Translations under genes and position numbers: made by a program
The notes under the pieces: model-generated
The model's input: the letters and a program-made list of their open reading frames with translations, nothing else
Told to the model about the DNA's origin: nothing
Databases searched by the model: none
Assembly: GCF_964340395.1 (NCBI RefSeq)
Contig: NC_135555.1
Span: 26,153,725-26,217,724 of the forward strand
Direction: 5' to 3'
Length of the DNA stretch: 64,000 bases
DNA from: Glandiceps talaboti
Taxonomy: Eukaryota > Hemichordata > Enteropneusta > Spengelidae
Part shown: positions 21,209 through 37,213 of the stretch, piece after piece
Position numbering within the stretch: position 1 is the first letter of the stretch
Layout: the number at the start of each line of letters is the position of its first letter

Positions 21209-22947
21209 TGTAGCCGAGGTATATATGGCGCCCTCACTTTGTCCTTATTTCGTACCTTTGTTTTTCCTACTAGTTTTAATTATGTATGCATTTCTTTTGA
21301 TTGATGTCCACCTATGCTTTGCTACATAGCCACCTGTTAGATTTAGACATCTTATGAATACTTAGTTCTATGTTTGATTTGTGTCTTCGTGTCACTGTAC
21401 AACAGTCCTCAGAGCAGTACACAAGTGTCTCTGTTGCAGTCAAACTAGTTATCCACGTTGCCTTTGTATTGGGATGGTCAACGGAGTTTGGTCCAAGAAG
21501 TCCCGGAGCTCCGCCAATAGATGTACAGGGTGTTCTCGTGTACCCGAAGTTACTTACAGTGCGGGCTAACAAACCTTGGAAATATAACTATTTCCAGAAT
21601 TAGTGGTATATTGGCTGTGTTTATGGTTATTGCAGTGGTGTCTGTCGTCGCCGTGCATACGGAGAGGAAACGTCCAGAAAACTGTAAACGTGAGTGTTCC
21701 TGCATTCTGACTACTCTGAAGCATTAAAGTGTCGTACGTGTTGCTGTAGAAGTGTATTATACTGCAGAACTGAATTCGAAAGTGTCGTACGTTGTTGCTG
21801 TAGAAGTGTATTATACTGCAGAACTGAAAGTGTCGTACGTGTTGCTGTAGAAGTGTATTATACTGCAGAACTGAAAGTGTCGTGCGTTGTTGCTGTAGAA
21901 GTGTAATTATACTGCAGAACTGAGAAGAGGCAGAGCTGTATCCAGGAGACTGTCTTATTAGGCAATTCTGTGTTGTGTGTACGTACGCGTGTCGCCGTCG
22001 GTACAGTATAAAGGGCGTGACTTTAAAAGCGTACTGTGCTATTGTGTTGTGTTGAAGTCCGTGAACTATTGCTCAATTATTCTCTTTCGTGTCGTGACAT
22101 TTATTTAAACTAGAAATTCTATTATTTCGTCTGAATATAACCTGCTGTTGTAGGAGTGTACGTCGTCTTTCTTAAGTTTTGTGGAACTAGACGTGTTCTC
22201 GCCAAGTGTAGGAGTTGCTGAACTAAACTTATTGTTTTACGTGCGGTGTACTAACAATCAAGTTTCGTTCAAGAATAGTGGCAGCCATCTTGTACACGCA
22301 AACTTTATAGTGGCAGCCATCTTGTACACGCAAACTTTATTCTGTTTCTTTCATTCAAGAATAGTGGCAGCCATCTTGTACACGCGAACTTTATTTTACT
22401 TTTATGTATTTAGTTCCACCCGTTTCAGCTTCGTGACATTTAATTACTTGCAGTTCCGGCGATATTTGATAGTCAATTTAAACATACTCATTGTAATATT
22501 ATTTCACTATACAAACCAAATTAGGACACTTGTTGTAATATTATTTTCTTTGTAAAGACCAATTTAAAACTACTCGTTGTAATATTATTTCACTATACAA
22601 ATCAACTTAGGATACTTATTGTAATATTATTTTCATTTGTATAAATCAACTCAAGACAATTTATCGTACTATTAATTAATTTTTGGAATTTAGAAATAAC
22701 CTATTGTAAACTAAATATTAATCTTTGAGAACGGATCCGATAGTGTTTACTTTTCTTACTGAAAGCTTATTTTGTAGATATTGTGATTTATGTTGATAAG
22801 TAAAAGCATACTATCAATTCATTCATACCTATATAATCTCGTGCTATTAATTTTACTATTTATAACTCCTGTCCCTGAACCCAAGTCCCCACGACGGCAT
22901 CGATCATACGCAACCTTAGCCCCGTCCGTAAGACTGTGTTGCTTACA
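21209..22947 (+). repeat. 3' LTR (1,739 bp)
   Basis: Identical by eye to 12825-14563 at a constant offset of 8,384 bp, with no substitution or indel found. It ends in TTACA followed directly by ATAACAACAATACC, the resumed satellite. It carries the same TATA box (22007-22013) and repeat blocks, and supplies the 3' end of the element's transcript. Confidence 0.97.
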
Positions 22948-22951
22948 ATAA
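22948..22951. repeat. target site duplication, right (ATAA)
   Basis: Matches 12821-12824 and joins the satellite in phase once the element is removed. Confidence 0.85.
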
Positions 22952-23219
22952 CAACAATACCGGTTAATTGGTGATAACAACAATACCGGTTAATTGGTGA
23001 TAACAGCAATACAGGTTAATTGGTGATAACAGCAATACCGGTTAATTGGTAATAACAACAATACCGGTTAATTGGTGATAACAGCACTACAGGTTAATTG
23101 GTGATAACAGCAATACAGGTTAATTGGTGATAACAGCAATACCGGTTAATTGGTGATAACAGCAATACCGGTTAATTGGTGATAACAACAATACCGGTTA
23201 ATTGGTGATAACAACAATA

Positions 23220-25818
23220 CCGGTTAATCGATGATAACAACAATACCGGTTAATTGGTGATAACAACAATACCGGTTAATTGGTGATAACAACAATACTG
23301 GTTAATTGGTGATAACAGCAATACCGGTTACTTGGTGATAACAGCAATACCGGTTAATTGGTGATAACAACAATACCGGTTACTTGGTGATAACAACAAT
23401 ACCGGTTACTTGGTGATAACAGCAATACCGGTTAATTGGTGATAACAACAATACCGGTTACTTGGTGATAACAACAATACCGGTTACTTGGTGATAACAG
23501 CAATACCGGTTAATCGATGATAACAACAATACTGGTTAATTGGTGATAACAACAATACCGGTTAATTAGTGATATCAACAATACCAGTTAATTGGTGATA
23601 ACAACAATACCGGTCAATTGGTGATAACAACAATACCGGTTACTTGGTGATAACAACAATACCGGTTACTTGGTGATAACAGCAATACCGGTTAATCGAT
23701 GATAACAACAATACCGGTTAATTGGTGATAACAACAATACCGGTTAATTAGTGATAACACCAATACCAGTTAATTGGTGATAACAACAATACCGGTTACT
23801 TGGTGATAACAACAATACCAGTTACTTGGTGATAACAGCAATACTGGTTAATCGATGATAACAACAATACCGGTTAATTGGTGATAACAGCAATACCGGT
23901 TAATTGGTGATAACAACAATACCGGTTAATTGGTGATAACAACAATACCGGTTAATCGGTGATAACAACAATACCGGTTAATTGGTGATAACAACAATAC
24001 CGGTTAATTGGTGATAACAGCAATACCGGTTAATCGATGATAAAAACAATACCGGTTAATTGGTGATAACAACAATACCGGTTAATTGGTGATAACATCA
24101 ATACCGGTTAATTGGTGATAACAACAATACCGGTTAATCGATGATAACAACAATACCGGTTAATTGGTGATAACAGCAATACCGGTTAATTGGTGATAAC
24201 AACAATACAGGTTAATTGGTGATAACAACAAAACCGGTTAATTGGTGATAACAACAAAACCGGTTAATCGATGATAACAACAATACCGATTATTGGTGAT
24301 AACAACAATACCAGTTAATTGGTGATAACAGCAATACCTGTTAATTGGTGATAACAACAATACTGGTTAATCAATGATAACAACAATACCGGTTAATTGG
24401 TGATAACAGCAATACCGGTTAATTGTTGATAACAACAATACAGGTTAATTGGTGATAACAGCAACACCGGTTAATTGGTGATAACAGCAATACCGGTTAA
24501 TTGGTGATAACAACAATACCGGTTAATCGATGATAACAACAATACCGGTTAATTGGTGATAACAGCAATACCGGTTAATTGGTGATAACAACAATACCGG
24601 TTAATTGGTGATAACAACAATACTGGTTAATTGGTGATAACAGCAATACCGGTTACTTGGTGATAACAGCAATACCGGTTAATTGGTGATAACAACAATA
24701 CCGGTTACTTGGTGATAACAACAATACCGGTTACTTGGTGATAACAGCAATACCAGTTAATTGGTGATAACAACAATACCGGTTACTTGGTGATAACAGC
24801 AATACCGGTTAATCGATGATAACAACAATACTGGTTAATTGGTGATAACAACAATACCGGTTAATTAGTGATATCAACAATACCAGTTAATTGGTGATAA
24901 CAACAATACCGGTCAATTGGTGATAACAACAATACCGGTTACTTGGTGATAACAACAATACCGGTTACTTGGTGATAACAGCAATACCGGTTAATCGATG
25001 ATAACAACAATACTGGTTAATTGGTGATAACAACAATACCGGTTAATTAGTGATAACACCAATACCAGTTAATTGGTGATAACAACAATACCGGTTACTT
25101 GGTGATAACAACAATACCAGTTACTTGGTGATAACAGCAATACTGGTTAATCGATGATAACAACAATACCGGTTAATTGGTGATAACAGCAATACCGGTT
25201 AATTGGTGATAACAACAATACCGGTTAATTGGTGATAACAACAATACCGGTTAATCGGTGATAACAACAATACCGGTTAATTGGTGATAACAACAATACC
25301 GGTTAATTGGTGATAACAGCAATACCGGTTAATCGATGATAAAAACAATACCGGTTAATTGGTGATAACAACAATACCGGTTAATTGGTGATAACATCAA
25401 TACCGGTTAATTGGTGATAACAACAATACCGGTTAATCGATGATAACAACAATACCGGTTAATTGGTGATAACAGCAATACCGGTTAATTGGTGATAACA
25501 ACAATACAGGTTAATTGGTGATAACAACAAAACCGGTTAATTGGTGATAACAACAAAACCGGTTAATCGATGATAACAACAATACCGATTATTGGTGATA
25601 ACAACAATACCAGTTAATTGGTGATAACAGCAATACCTGTTAATTGGTGATAACAACAATACTGGTTAATCAATGATAACAACAATACCGGTTAATTGGT
25701 GATAACAGCAATACCGGTTAATTGTTGATAACAACAATACAGGTTAATTGGTGATAACAGCAACACCGGTTAATTGGTGATAACAGCAATACCGGTTAAT
25801 TGGTGATAACAACAATAC
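23220..25818 (+). repeat. 1,299-bp higher-order repeat in the 26-bp satellite
   Basis: Rare variants recur at an offset of 1,299 bp (50 units less one base). GATATCAACAATACCAG is at 23571 and 24870, and ATGATAAAAACAATACC is at about 24037 and 25336. The run of CAAAACCGG units and the 25-bp CGATTATTGG unit recur in the same order. A second family of blocks marked by GGTGATAAAAACAATACAGG occurs at 33542, 34244, 35128 and 35778, spaced 27, 34 and 25 units. Confidence 0.85.
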
Positions 25819-28800
25819 CGATTATTGGTGATAACAACAATACCGGTTAATTAGTGATAACAACAATACCGGTTAATTGGTGATAACAACAATACCGGTT
25901 AATCGATGATAACAACAATACCGGTTAATTGGTGATAACAACAATACAGGTTAATTGGTGATAACAACAAAACCGGTTAATTGGTGATAACAGCAATACC
26001 GGTTAATTGGTGATAACAGCAATACCGGTTAATTGGTGATAACAACAATACCGGTTAATTGGTGATAACAACAATACCGGTTAATCGGTGATAACAACAA
26101 TACCGGTTAATTGGTGATAAAAACAATACCGGTTAATTGGTGATAACAGCAATACCGGTTAATCGATGATAAAAACAATACCGGTTAATTGGTGATAACA
26201 ACAATACCGGTTAATCGATGATAACAACAATACTGGTTAATTGGTGATAACAGCAATACCGGTTAATCGATGATAACAACAATACCGGTTAATTGGTGAT
26301 AAGAGCAATACCGGTTAATTGGTGATAACAACAATACCGGTTACTTGGTGATAACAACAATACCGGTTAATCGGTGATAACAACAATACCGGTTAATTGG
26401 TGATAACAGCAATACCGGTTACTTGGTGATAACAGCAATACCGGTTAATTGGTGATAACAACAATACCGGTTACTTGGTGATAACAACAATACCGGTTAC
26501 TTGGTGAAAACAGCAATACCGGTTAATCGATGATAACAACAATACCGGTTAATTGGTGATAACAACAATACCGGTTACTTGGTGATAACAACAATACCGG
26601 TTACTTGGTGATAACAGCAATACCGGTTAATCGATGATAACAACAATACCGGTTAATTGGTGATAACAGCAATACCGGTTAATTGGTGATAACAACAATA
26701 TCGGTTAATTGGTGATAACAACAATACCAGTTAATTGGTGATAACAACAATACCGGTTAATTGGTGATAACAGCAATACCGGTTAATTGGTGATAACAGC
26801 AATACAGGTTAATTGGTGATAACAGCAATACCGGTTAATTGGTGATAACAGCAATACCGGTTAATCGATGATAACAACAATACCGGTTAATTGGTGATAA
26901 CAACAATACCGGTTAATTGGTGATAACAGCAATACAATACAGGTTACTTGGTGATAACAGCAATACCGGTTAATTGGTAATAACAACAATAGCGGTTAAT
27001 TGGTGATAACAGCACTACAGGTTAATTGGTGATAACAGCAATACAGGTTAATTGGTGATAACAGCAATACCGGTTAATTGGTGATAACAGCAATACCGGT
27101 TAATTGGTGATAACAGCAATACCAGTTAATTGGTAATAACAACAATAGCGGTTAATTGGTGATAACAGCACTACAGGTTAATTGGTGATAACAACAATAC
27201 AGGTTAATTGGTGATAACAACAATACCGGTTAATTGGTGATGATAACAACAATACCGGTTAATTGGTGATAACAACAATACCGGTTAATTGGTGATAACA
27301 ACAACACCGGTTAATTGGTGATAACAGCAATACCGGTTAATTGGTGATAACAACAATACCGGTTAATCGATGATAACAACAATACCGGTTAATTGGTGAT
27401 AACAACAACACCGGTTAATTGGTGATAACAGCAATACCGGTTAATTGGTGATAACAGCAATACCGGTTAATTGGTGATAACAACAATACCGGTTAATTGG
27501 TGATAACAACAATACCGGTTAATCGATGATAACAACAATACCGGTTAATTGGTGATAACAACAATACCGGTTACTTGGTGATAACAGCAATACCGGTTAA
27601 TCGATGATAACAACAATACCGGTTAATTGGTGATAACAGCAATACCGGTTAATCGGTGATAACAACAATACGGGTTAATCGGTGATAACAACAATACCGG
27701 TTAATTGGTGATAACAACAATACCGGTTAATTGGTGATAACAACAATACCGGTTAAACGATGATAACAACAATACCGGTTAATTGGTGATAACAACAATA
27801 CCGCTTAATTAGTGATAACAACAATCCCAGTTAATTGGTGATAACAACAATACCGGTTAATTGATGATGATAACAACAATACCGGTTAATTGGTGATAAC
27901 AGCAATATCGGTTAATTGGTGATAACAACAATACCGGTTAATTGATGATAACAACAATACCGGTTAATTGGTGATAACAGCAATACCGGTTAATTGGTGA
28001 TAACAACAATACAGGTTAAGTGGTGATAACAACAATACCGGTTAATTGGTGATAACAGCAATACCGGTTAATTGGTGATAACAACAATACAGGTTAAGTG
28101 GTGATAACAACAATACCGGTTAATTGATGATAACAACAATACCGGTTAATTGGTGATAACAACAATGCCGGTTAATTGGTGATAACAACAATACCGGTTA
28201 ATTGGTGATAACAGCAATACCGGTTAATTGATGATAACAGCAATACCGGTTAATTGGTGATAACAGCAATACCGGTTAATTGGTGATAACAACAATACAG
28301 GTTAATTGGTGATAACAACAATACCGGTTAATTGGTGATAACAGCAATACCGGTTACTTGGTGATAACAGCAATACCGGTTAATTAGTGATAACAACAAT
28401 ACCAGTTACTTGGTGATAACAACAATACCGGTTACTTGGTGATAACAGCAATACCGGTTAATCGATGATAACAACAATACCGGTTAATTGGTGATAACAG
28501 CAATACCGGTTAATTGGTGATAACAACAATACCGGTTAATTGGTGATAACAACAATACCGGTTAATTGGTGATAACAGCAATACCGGTTAATTGGTGATA
28601 ACAGCAATACCGGTTAATTGGTGATAACAACAATACCGGTTACTTGGTGATAACAACAATACCGGTTACTTGGTGATAACAGCAATACCGGTTAATCGAT
28701 GATAACAACAATACCGGTTAATTGGTGATAACAACAATACCGGTTAATTGGTGATAACAACAATACCGGTTACTTGGTGATAACAACAATACCGGTTACT

Positions 28801-31800
28801 TGGTGATAACAGCAATACCGGTTAATCGATGATAACAACAATACCGGTTAATTGGTGATAACAGCAATACCGGTTAATTGGTGTTAACAACAATACCGGT
28901 TAATTGGTGATAACAACAATACCGGTTAATCGGTGATAACAACAATACCGGTTAATCGGTGATAACAACAATACCGGTTAATTGGTGATAACAGCAATAC
29001 CTGTTAATTGGTGATAACAGCAATACCTGTTAATTGGTGATAACAACAATACCGGTTAATTGGTGATAACAGCAATATCGGTTAATTGGTGATAACAACA
29101 ATACCGATTACTTGGTGATAACAGCAATACCGGTTAATTGGTGATAACAACAATACCGATTATTGGTGATAACAACAATACCGGTTAATTGATGATAACA
29201 ACAATACAGGTTAATTGGTGATAACAGCAATATCGGTTAATTGGTGATAACAACAATACCGGTTAATTGGTGATAACAACAATACCGGTTACTTGGTGAT
29301 AACAGCAATACCGGTTAATTGATGATGATAACAACAATACCGGTTAATTGGTGATAACAACAATACCGGTTAATTGATGATAACAACAATATCGGTTAAT
29401 TGGTGATAACAGCAATACCGGTTAATTGGTGATAACAACAATACCGGTTAATTGGTGATAACAGCAATACCGGTTAATTGATGATAACAGCAATACCGGT
29501 TAATTGGTGATAACAACAATACCGGTTAATTGGTGATAACAGCAATACCGGTTAATTGATGATAACAACAATACCGGTTAATTGGTGATAACAGCAATAT
29601 CGGTTAATTGGTGATAACAACAATACCGGTTAATTGATGATAACAACAATACCGGTTAATTGGTGATAACAGCAATATCGGTTAATTGGTGATAACAACA
29701 ATACCGGTTAATTGATGATAACAGCAATACCGGTTAATTGGTGATAACAACAATACCGGTTAATTGGTGATAACAGCAATACCGGTTAATTGGTGATAAC
29801 AACAATACCGGTTAATTGGTGATAACAACAATACCGGTTAATTGGTGATAACAACAATACCGGTTACTTGGTGATAACAACAATACCGGTTAATTGATGA
29901 TAACAGCAATACCGGTTAATTGGTGATAACAGCAATACCGGTTAATTGGTGATAACAGCAATACCGGTTAATTGGTGATAACAACAATACCGGTTAAACG
30001 ATGATAACAACAATACCTGATAATCAGTGATAACAACAATACCGGTTACTTGGTGATAACAACAATACCGGTTAATTGGTGATAACAACAATACCGGTTA
30101 ATTGGTGATAACAACAATACCGGTTAATTGGTGATAACAGCAATACCGGTTAATTGGTGATAACAACAATACCGGTTAATTGGTGATAACAACAATACCG
30201 GTTAATTGGTGATAACAGCAATACCGGTTAATCGATGATAACAACAATACCGGTTAATTGGTGATAACAGCAATACCGGTTAATTGGTGATAACAACAAT
30301 ACCGGTTAATTGGTGATAACAACAATACCGGTTAATTGGTGATAACAGCAATACCGGTTACTTGGTGATAACAACAATACCGGTTAATTGGTGATAACAA
30401 CAATACTGGTTACTTGGTGATAACAACAATACCGGTTACTTGGTGATAACAACAATACCGGTTAATTGGTGATAACAGCAATACCGGTTAATTGGAGATA
30501 ACAACAATACCGGTTAATTGGTGATAACAACAATACCGGTTAATTGGTGATAACAACAATACCGGTTAATCGGTGATAACAACAATACCGGTTAATTGGT
30601 GATAACAGCAATACCGGTTAATTGGTGATAACAACAATACCGGTTAATCAATGGTAACAACAATACCGGTTAATCGATGATAACAACAATACCGGTTAAT
30701 TGGTGATAACAGCAATACAGGTTAATTGGTGATAACAGCAATACCGATTAATTGGTGATAACAACAATACCGGTTAATCGATGATAACAACAATACCGGT
30801 TAATTGGTGATAACAACAATACCGGTTAATTAGTGATAACAACAATACCGGTTAATTGGTGATAACAACAATACTGGTTAATTGGTGATAACAGCAATAC
30901 CGGTTAATTGGTGATAACAACAATACCGGTTAATTGGTGATAACAACAATACCGGTTAATTGGTGATAACAGCAATACCGGTTACTTGGTGATAACAACA
31001 ATACCGGTTAATTGGTGATAACAACAATACCGGTTACTTGGTGATAACAACAATACCGGTTACTTGGTGATAACAACAATACCGGTTAATTGGTGATAAC
31101 AACAATACCGGTTAATCGGTGATAACAACAATACCGGTTAATTGGTGATAACAGCAATACCGGTTAATTGGTGATAACAACAATACCAGTTACTTGGTGA
31201 TAACAGCAATACCGGTTACTTGGTGATAACAACAATACCGGTTAATTGGTGATAACAACAATACCAGTTACTTGGTGATAACAGCAATACCGGTTACTTG
31301 GTGATAACAACAATACCGGTTAATTGGTGATAACAACAATACCGGTTAATCGATGATAACAACAATACCGGTTAATTGGTGATAACAACAATACCGGTTA
31401 ATTGGTGATAACAACAATACCGGTTAATTGGTGATGATAACAGCAATACCGATTAATTGGTGATAACAACAATACCGGTTAATCGATGATAACAACAATA
31501 CCGGTTAATTGGTGATAACAACAATACCGGTTAATTAGTGATAACAACAATACCGGTTAATTGGTGATGATAACAACAATACCGGTTAATTGGTGATAAC
31601 AACAATACCGGTTAATCGATGATAACAACAATACCGGTTAATTAGTGATAACAACAATACCGGTTAATCGATGATAACAACAATACCGGTTAATTGGTGA
31701 TAACAGCAATATCGGTTAATTGGTGATAACAACAATACCGGTTAATTGGTGATAACAACAATACCGGTTAATTGGTGATAACAACAATACCAGTTAATTG

Positions 31801-34800
31801 GTGATAACAACAATACCGGTTAATTGGTGATAACAACAATACCGGTTAATTGATGATAACAACAATACCGGTTAATTGGTGATAACAACAATACCGGTTA
31901 ATTGGTGATAACAGCAATACCGGTTAATTGGTGATAACAGCAATACAGGTTAATTGATGATAACAACAATACCGGTTAATTGGTGATAACAGCAATACCG
32001 GTTAATTGGTGATAACAGCAATACTGGTTAATTGGTGATAACAACAATACCGGTTAATTGGTGATAACAACAATACCGGTTAATCAATGATAACATCAAT
32101 ACCGGTTAATTGGTGATAACAGCAATACCGGTTAATTGGTGATAACAACAATACTGGTTAATTGGTGATAACAACAATACCGGTTAATTGGTGATAACAG
32201 CAATACCGGTTAATTGGTGATAACAACAATACCGGTTAATTGGTGATAACAACAATACCGGTTAATTGATGATAACAACAATACCGGTTAATTGGTGATA
32301 ACAACAATACCGGTTAATTGGTGATAACAACAATACCGGTTAATTGGTGATAACAACAATACCGGTTCATTGGTGATAACAGCAATACCGGTTAATTGGT
32401 GATAACAACAATACCGGTTAATTGGTGATAACAGCAATACCGGTTAATCAATGATAACATCAATACCGGTTAATTGGTGATAACAACAATACCGGTTAAT
32501 TGGTGATAACAGCAATACCGGTTAATTGGTGATAACAGCAATACCGGTTAATTGGTGATAACAACAATACCGGTTAATTGGTGATAACAGCAATACCGGT
32601 TAATTGGTGATAACAGCAATACCGGTTAATTGGTGATAACAGCAATACCGGTTAATTGGTGATAACAACAATACTGGTTAATTGGTGATAACAACAATAC
32701 CGGTTAATTGGTGATAACAGCAATACCGGTTAATCGATGATAACATCAATACCGGTTAATTGGTGATAACAACAATACCGGTTAATTGGTGATAACAACA
32801 ATACTGGTTAATTGGTGATAACAACAATACCGGTTAATTGGTGATAACAGCAATACCGGTTAATCGATGATAACATCAATACCGGTTAATTGGTGATAAC
32901 AACAATACCGGTTAATTGGTGATAACAGCAATACCTGTTAATTGGTGATAACAACAATACCGGTTAATCGATGATAACAACAATACCGGTTAATTGGTGA
33001 TAACAACAATACCGGTTAATTGGTGATAACAACAATACCGGTTAATTGGTGATAACAACAATACCGGTTAATTGGTGATAACAACAATACCGGTTAATTG
33101 GTGATAACAACAATACCGGTTAATTGGTGATAACAACAATATCGGTTAATTGGTGATAACAACAATATCGGTTAATTGGTGATAACAGCAATACCGGTTA
33201 ATTGGTGATAACAACAATACAGGTTAATTGGTGATAACAACAATACCGGTTAATTGGTGATAACAACAATACCGGTTAATTGGTGATAACAACAATACTG
33301 GTTAATTTGTGATAACAACAATACCGGTTAATTGGTGATAACAGCAATACCGGTTAATCGATGATAACAACAATACCGGTTAATTGGTGATAACAACAAT
33401 ACCGGTTAATTGGTGATAACAGCAATACCTGTTAATTGGTGATAACAACAATACCGGTTAATCGATGATAACAACAATACCGGTTAATTGGTGATAACAG
33501 CAATACCGGTTAATTGGTGATAACAGCAATACCGGTTAATTGGTGATAAAAACAATACAGGTTAATTGGTGATAACAACAAAACCGGTTAATTGGTGATA
33601 ACAACAAAACCGGTTAATCGATGATAACAACAATACCGGTTAATTGGTGATAACAACAATACCGGTTAATTGGTGATAACAGCAATACCTGTTAATTGGT
33701 GATAACAACAATACCGGTTAATCGATGATAACAACAATACCGGTTAATTGGTGATAACAACAATACCGGTTAATTGGTGATAACAACAATACCGGTTAAT
33801 TGGTGATAACAGCAATACCGGTTAATTGGTGATAACAACAATACCAGTTAATTGGTGATAACAACAATACCGGTTAATTGGTGATAACAGCAATACCGTT
33901 TACTTGGTGATAACAGCAATACCGGTTAATTGGTGATAACAACAATACCGGTTACTTGGTGATAACAACAATACCGGTTACTTGGTGATAACAGCAATAC
34001 CGGTTAATCGATGATAACAACAATACCGGTTAATTGGTGATAACAACAATACCGGTTAATTGGTGATAACAACAATACCGGTTACTTGGTGATAACAACA
34101 ATACCGGTTACTTGGTGATAACAGCGATACCGGTTAATCGATGATAACAACAATACCGGTTAATCGATGATAACAACAATACTGGTTAATTGGTGATAAC
34201 AGCAATACCGGTTAATTGGTGATAACAGCAATACCGGTTAATTGGTGATAAAAACAATACAGGTTAATTGGTGATAACAACAAAACCGGTTAATTGGTGA
34301 TAACAACAAAACCGGTTAATCGATGATAACAACAATACCGGTTAATTGGTGATAACAGCAATATCGGTTAATTGGTGATAACAACAATACCGGTTAATCG
34401 ATGATAACAACAATACCGGTTAATCGATGATAACAACAATACCAGTTAATCGATGATAACAACAATACCGGTTAATTGGTGATAACAACAATACCGGTTA
34501 ATCGATGATAACAACAATACCGGTTAATTGGTGATAACAACAATACCGGTTAATTGGTGATAACAGCAATACCGGTTAATTGGTGATAACAACAATACTG
34601 GTTAATTGGTGATAACAACAATACCGGTTAATCGATGATAACATCAATACCGGTTAATTGGTGATAACAACAATACCGGTTAATTGGTGATAACAGCAAT
34701 ACCTGTTAATTGGTGATAACAACAATACCGGTTAATCGATGATAACAACAATACCGGTTAATTGGTGATAACAACAATACCGGTTAATTGGTGATAACAA

Positions 34801-37213
34801 CAATACCAGTTAATTGGTGATAACAACAATACCGGTTAATTGGTGATAACAACAATACCGGTTAATTGATGATAACAACAATACCGGTTAATTGGTGATA
34901 ACAGCAATACCGGTTAATTGGTGATAACAACAATACCGGTTAATCGATGATAACAACAATACCGGTTAATTGGTGATAACAACAATACCGGTTAATTGGT
35001 GATAACAGCAATACAGGTTAATTGGTGATAACAACAATACCGGTTAATCGATGATAACAACAATACCGGTTAATTGGTGATAACAGCAATACCGGTTAAT
35101 TGGTGATAACAGCAATACCGGTTAATTGGTGATAAAAACAATACAGGTTAATTGGTGATAACAACAAAACCGGTTAATTGGTGATAACAACAAAACCGGT
35201 TAATCGATGATAACAACAATACCGGTTAATTGGTGATAACAACAATACCTGTTAATTGGTGATAACAACAATACCGGTTAATTGGTGATAACAGCAATAC
35301 CGGTTAATTGGTGATAACAACAATACCGGTTAATCGATGATAACAACAATACCGGTTAATTGGTGATAACAACAATACCGGTTAATTGGTGATAACAACA
35401 ATACCGGTTAATTGGTGATAACAGCAATACCGGTTAATTGGTGATAACAACAATACCAGTTAATTGGTGATAACAACAATACCGGTTAATTGGTGATAAC
35501 AGCAATACCGTTTACTTGGTGATAACAGCAATACCGGTTAATTGGTGATAACAACAATACCGGTTACTTGGTGATAACAACAATACCGGTTACTTGGTGA
35601 TAACAGCAATACCGGTTAATCGATGATAACAACAATACCGGTTAATTGGTGATAACAGCAATACCGGTTAATCGATGATAAAAACAATACCGGTTAATCG
35701 ATGATAACAACAATACTGGTTAATTGGTGATAACAGCAATACCGGTTAATTGGTGATAACAGCAATACCGGTTAATTGGTGATAAAAACAATACAGGTTA
35801 ATTGGTGATAACAACAAAACCGGTTAATTGGTGATAACAACAAAACCGGTTAATCGATGATAACAACAATACTGGTTAATTGGTGATAACAGCAATATCG
35901 GTTAATTGGTGATAACAACAATACCGGTTAATCGATGATAACAACAATACCGGTTAATCGATGATAACAACAATACCAGTTAATCGATGATAACAACAAT
36001 ACCGGTTAATTGGTGATAACAACAATACCGGTTAATCGATGATAACAACAATACCGGTTAATTGGTGATAACAGCAATACCGGTTAATTGGTGATAACAA
36101 CAATACCAGTTAATTGGTGATAACAACAATACCGGTTAATTGGTGATAACAGCAATACCGGTTACTTGGTGATAACAGCAATACCGGTTAATTGGTGATA
36201 ACAACAATACCGGTTCATTGGTGATAACAACAATACCGGTTAATTGGTGATAACAGCAATACCGGTTAATCGGTGATAACAACAATACCGGTTAATCGGT
36301 GATAACAACAATACCGGTTAATTGGTGATAACAGCAATACCGGTTAATTGGTGATAACAGCAATACCGGTTAATTGGTGATAACAGCAATACCGGTTAAT
36401 TGGTGATAACAACAATACCTGTTAATTGGTGATAACAGCAATACCGGTTAATTGATGATAACAACAATACCGGTTAATTGGTGATAACAACAATACTGGT
36501 TAATTGGTGATAACAGCAATACCGGTTAATTGGTGATAACAACAATACCGGTTAATTGGTGATAACAACAATACCGGTTAATTGGTGATAACAACAATAC
36601 CGGTTAATCGATGATAACAACAATACTGGTTACTTGGTGATAACAAAAATACCGGTTAATTGGTGATAACAACAATACCGGTTAATTGGTGATAACAACA
36701 ATACCGGTTAATTGGTGATAACAACAATACCGGTTAATTGGTGATAACAACAATACCGGTTAATTGGTGATAACAACAATACCGGTTAATTGGTGATAAC
36801 AGCAATACCGGTTAATCGATGATAACAACAATACCGGTTAATTGGTGATAACAACAATACCGGTTAATTGGTGATAACAACAATACCGGTTAATTGGTGA
36901 TAACAACAATACCGGTTAATTGGTGATAACAACAATACCGGTTAATTGGTGATAACAACAATACCGGTTAATTGGTGATAACAACAATACCAGTTAATTG
37001 GTGATAACAACAATACCGGTTAATTGGTGATAACAACAATACCAGTTAATTGGTGATAACAACAATACCGGTTAATTGGTGATAACAACAATACCAGTTA
37101 ATTGGTGATAACAACAATACCGGTTACAACACAGAGCTCAACGTCCTAAGAATTACCTTCCTTTCTAGCCATACAAACGTCGACCAATTACCATTATCTC
37201 CATCATTGTAATT

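Larger units (their letters stand above)
12825..22947 (+). mobile_element. complete Ty3/gypsy LTR retrotransposon with RRM-containing Gag
   Basis: A 10,123-bp element comprising a 5' LTR (12825-14563), a tRNA-Lys(CUU)-type primer binding site (14568), a leader, one Gag-Pol frame (15032-21124), a purine tract (21195) and a 3' LTR (21209-22947). A 4-bp ATAA duplication flanks it. The enzyme order protease, reverse transcriptase, RNase H, integrase defines Ty3/gypsy. No envelope frame or recognisable chromodomain is present. The LTRs look identical at a constant offset of 8,384 bp and the coding frame has no stop or frameshift, so insertion was recent and the copy may be competent. It sits inside the 26-bp satellite, either a tolerant landing site or a preference that one copy cannot show. 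The N-terminal RRM and PNMA-like capsid of Gag are its unusual features. Confidence 0.96.
22948..37126 (+). repeat. 26-bp satellite array, right part (about 545 units)
   Basis: Continuation of the 26-bp satellite for 14.2 kb with the same unit. Frequent variants are ATCGATG, TTACTTGG, CAGCAAT, ACTGG and CAGG; rarer ones are the 25-bp unit with CGATTATTGG and units with an extra GAT. No frame stays open and no unrelated insertion is visible. It ends at about 37126, where LINE-derived sequence begins. Confidence 0.98.

Noticed and set aside
12825-22947. retrovirus with an envelope gene
   Set aside because: No frame between the Gag-Pol stop (21124) and the purine tract, and no other long frame in the element; the 85-bp gap cannot hold one.
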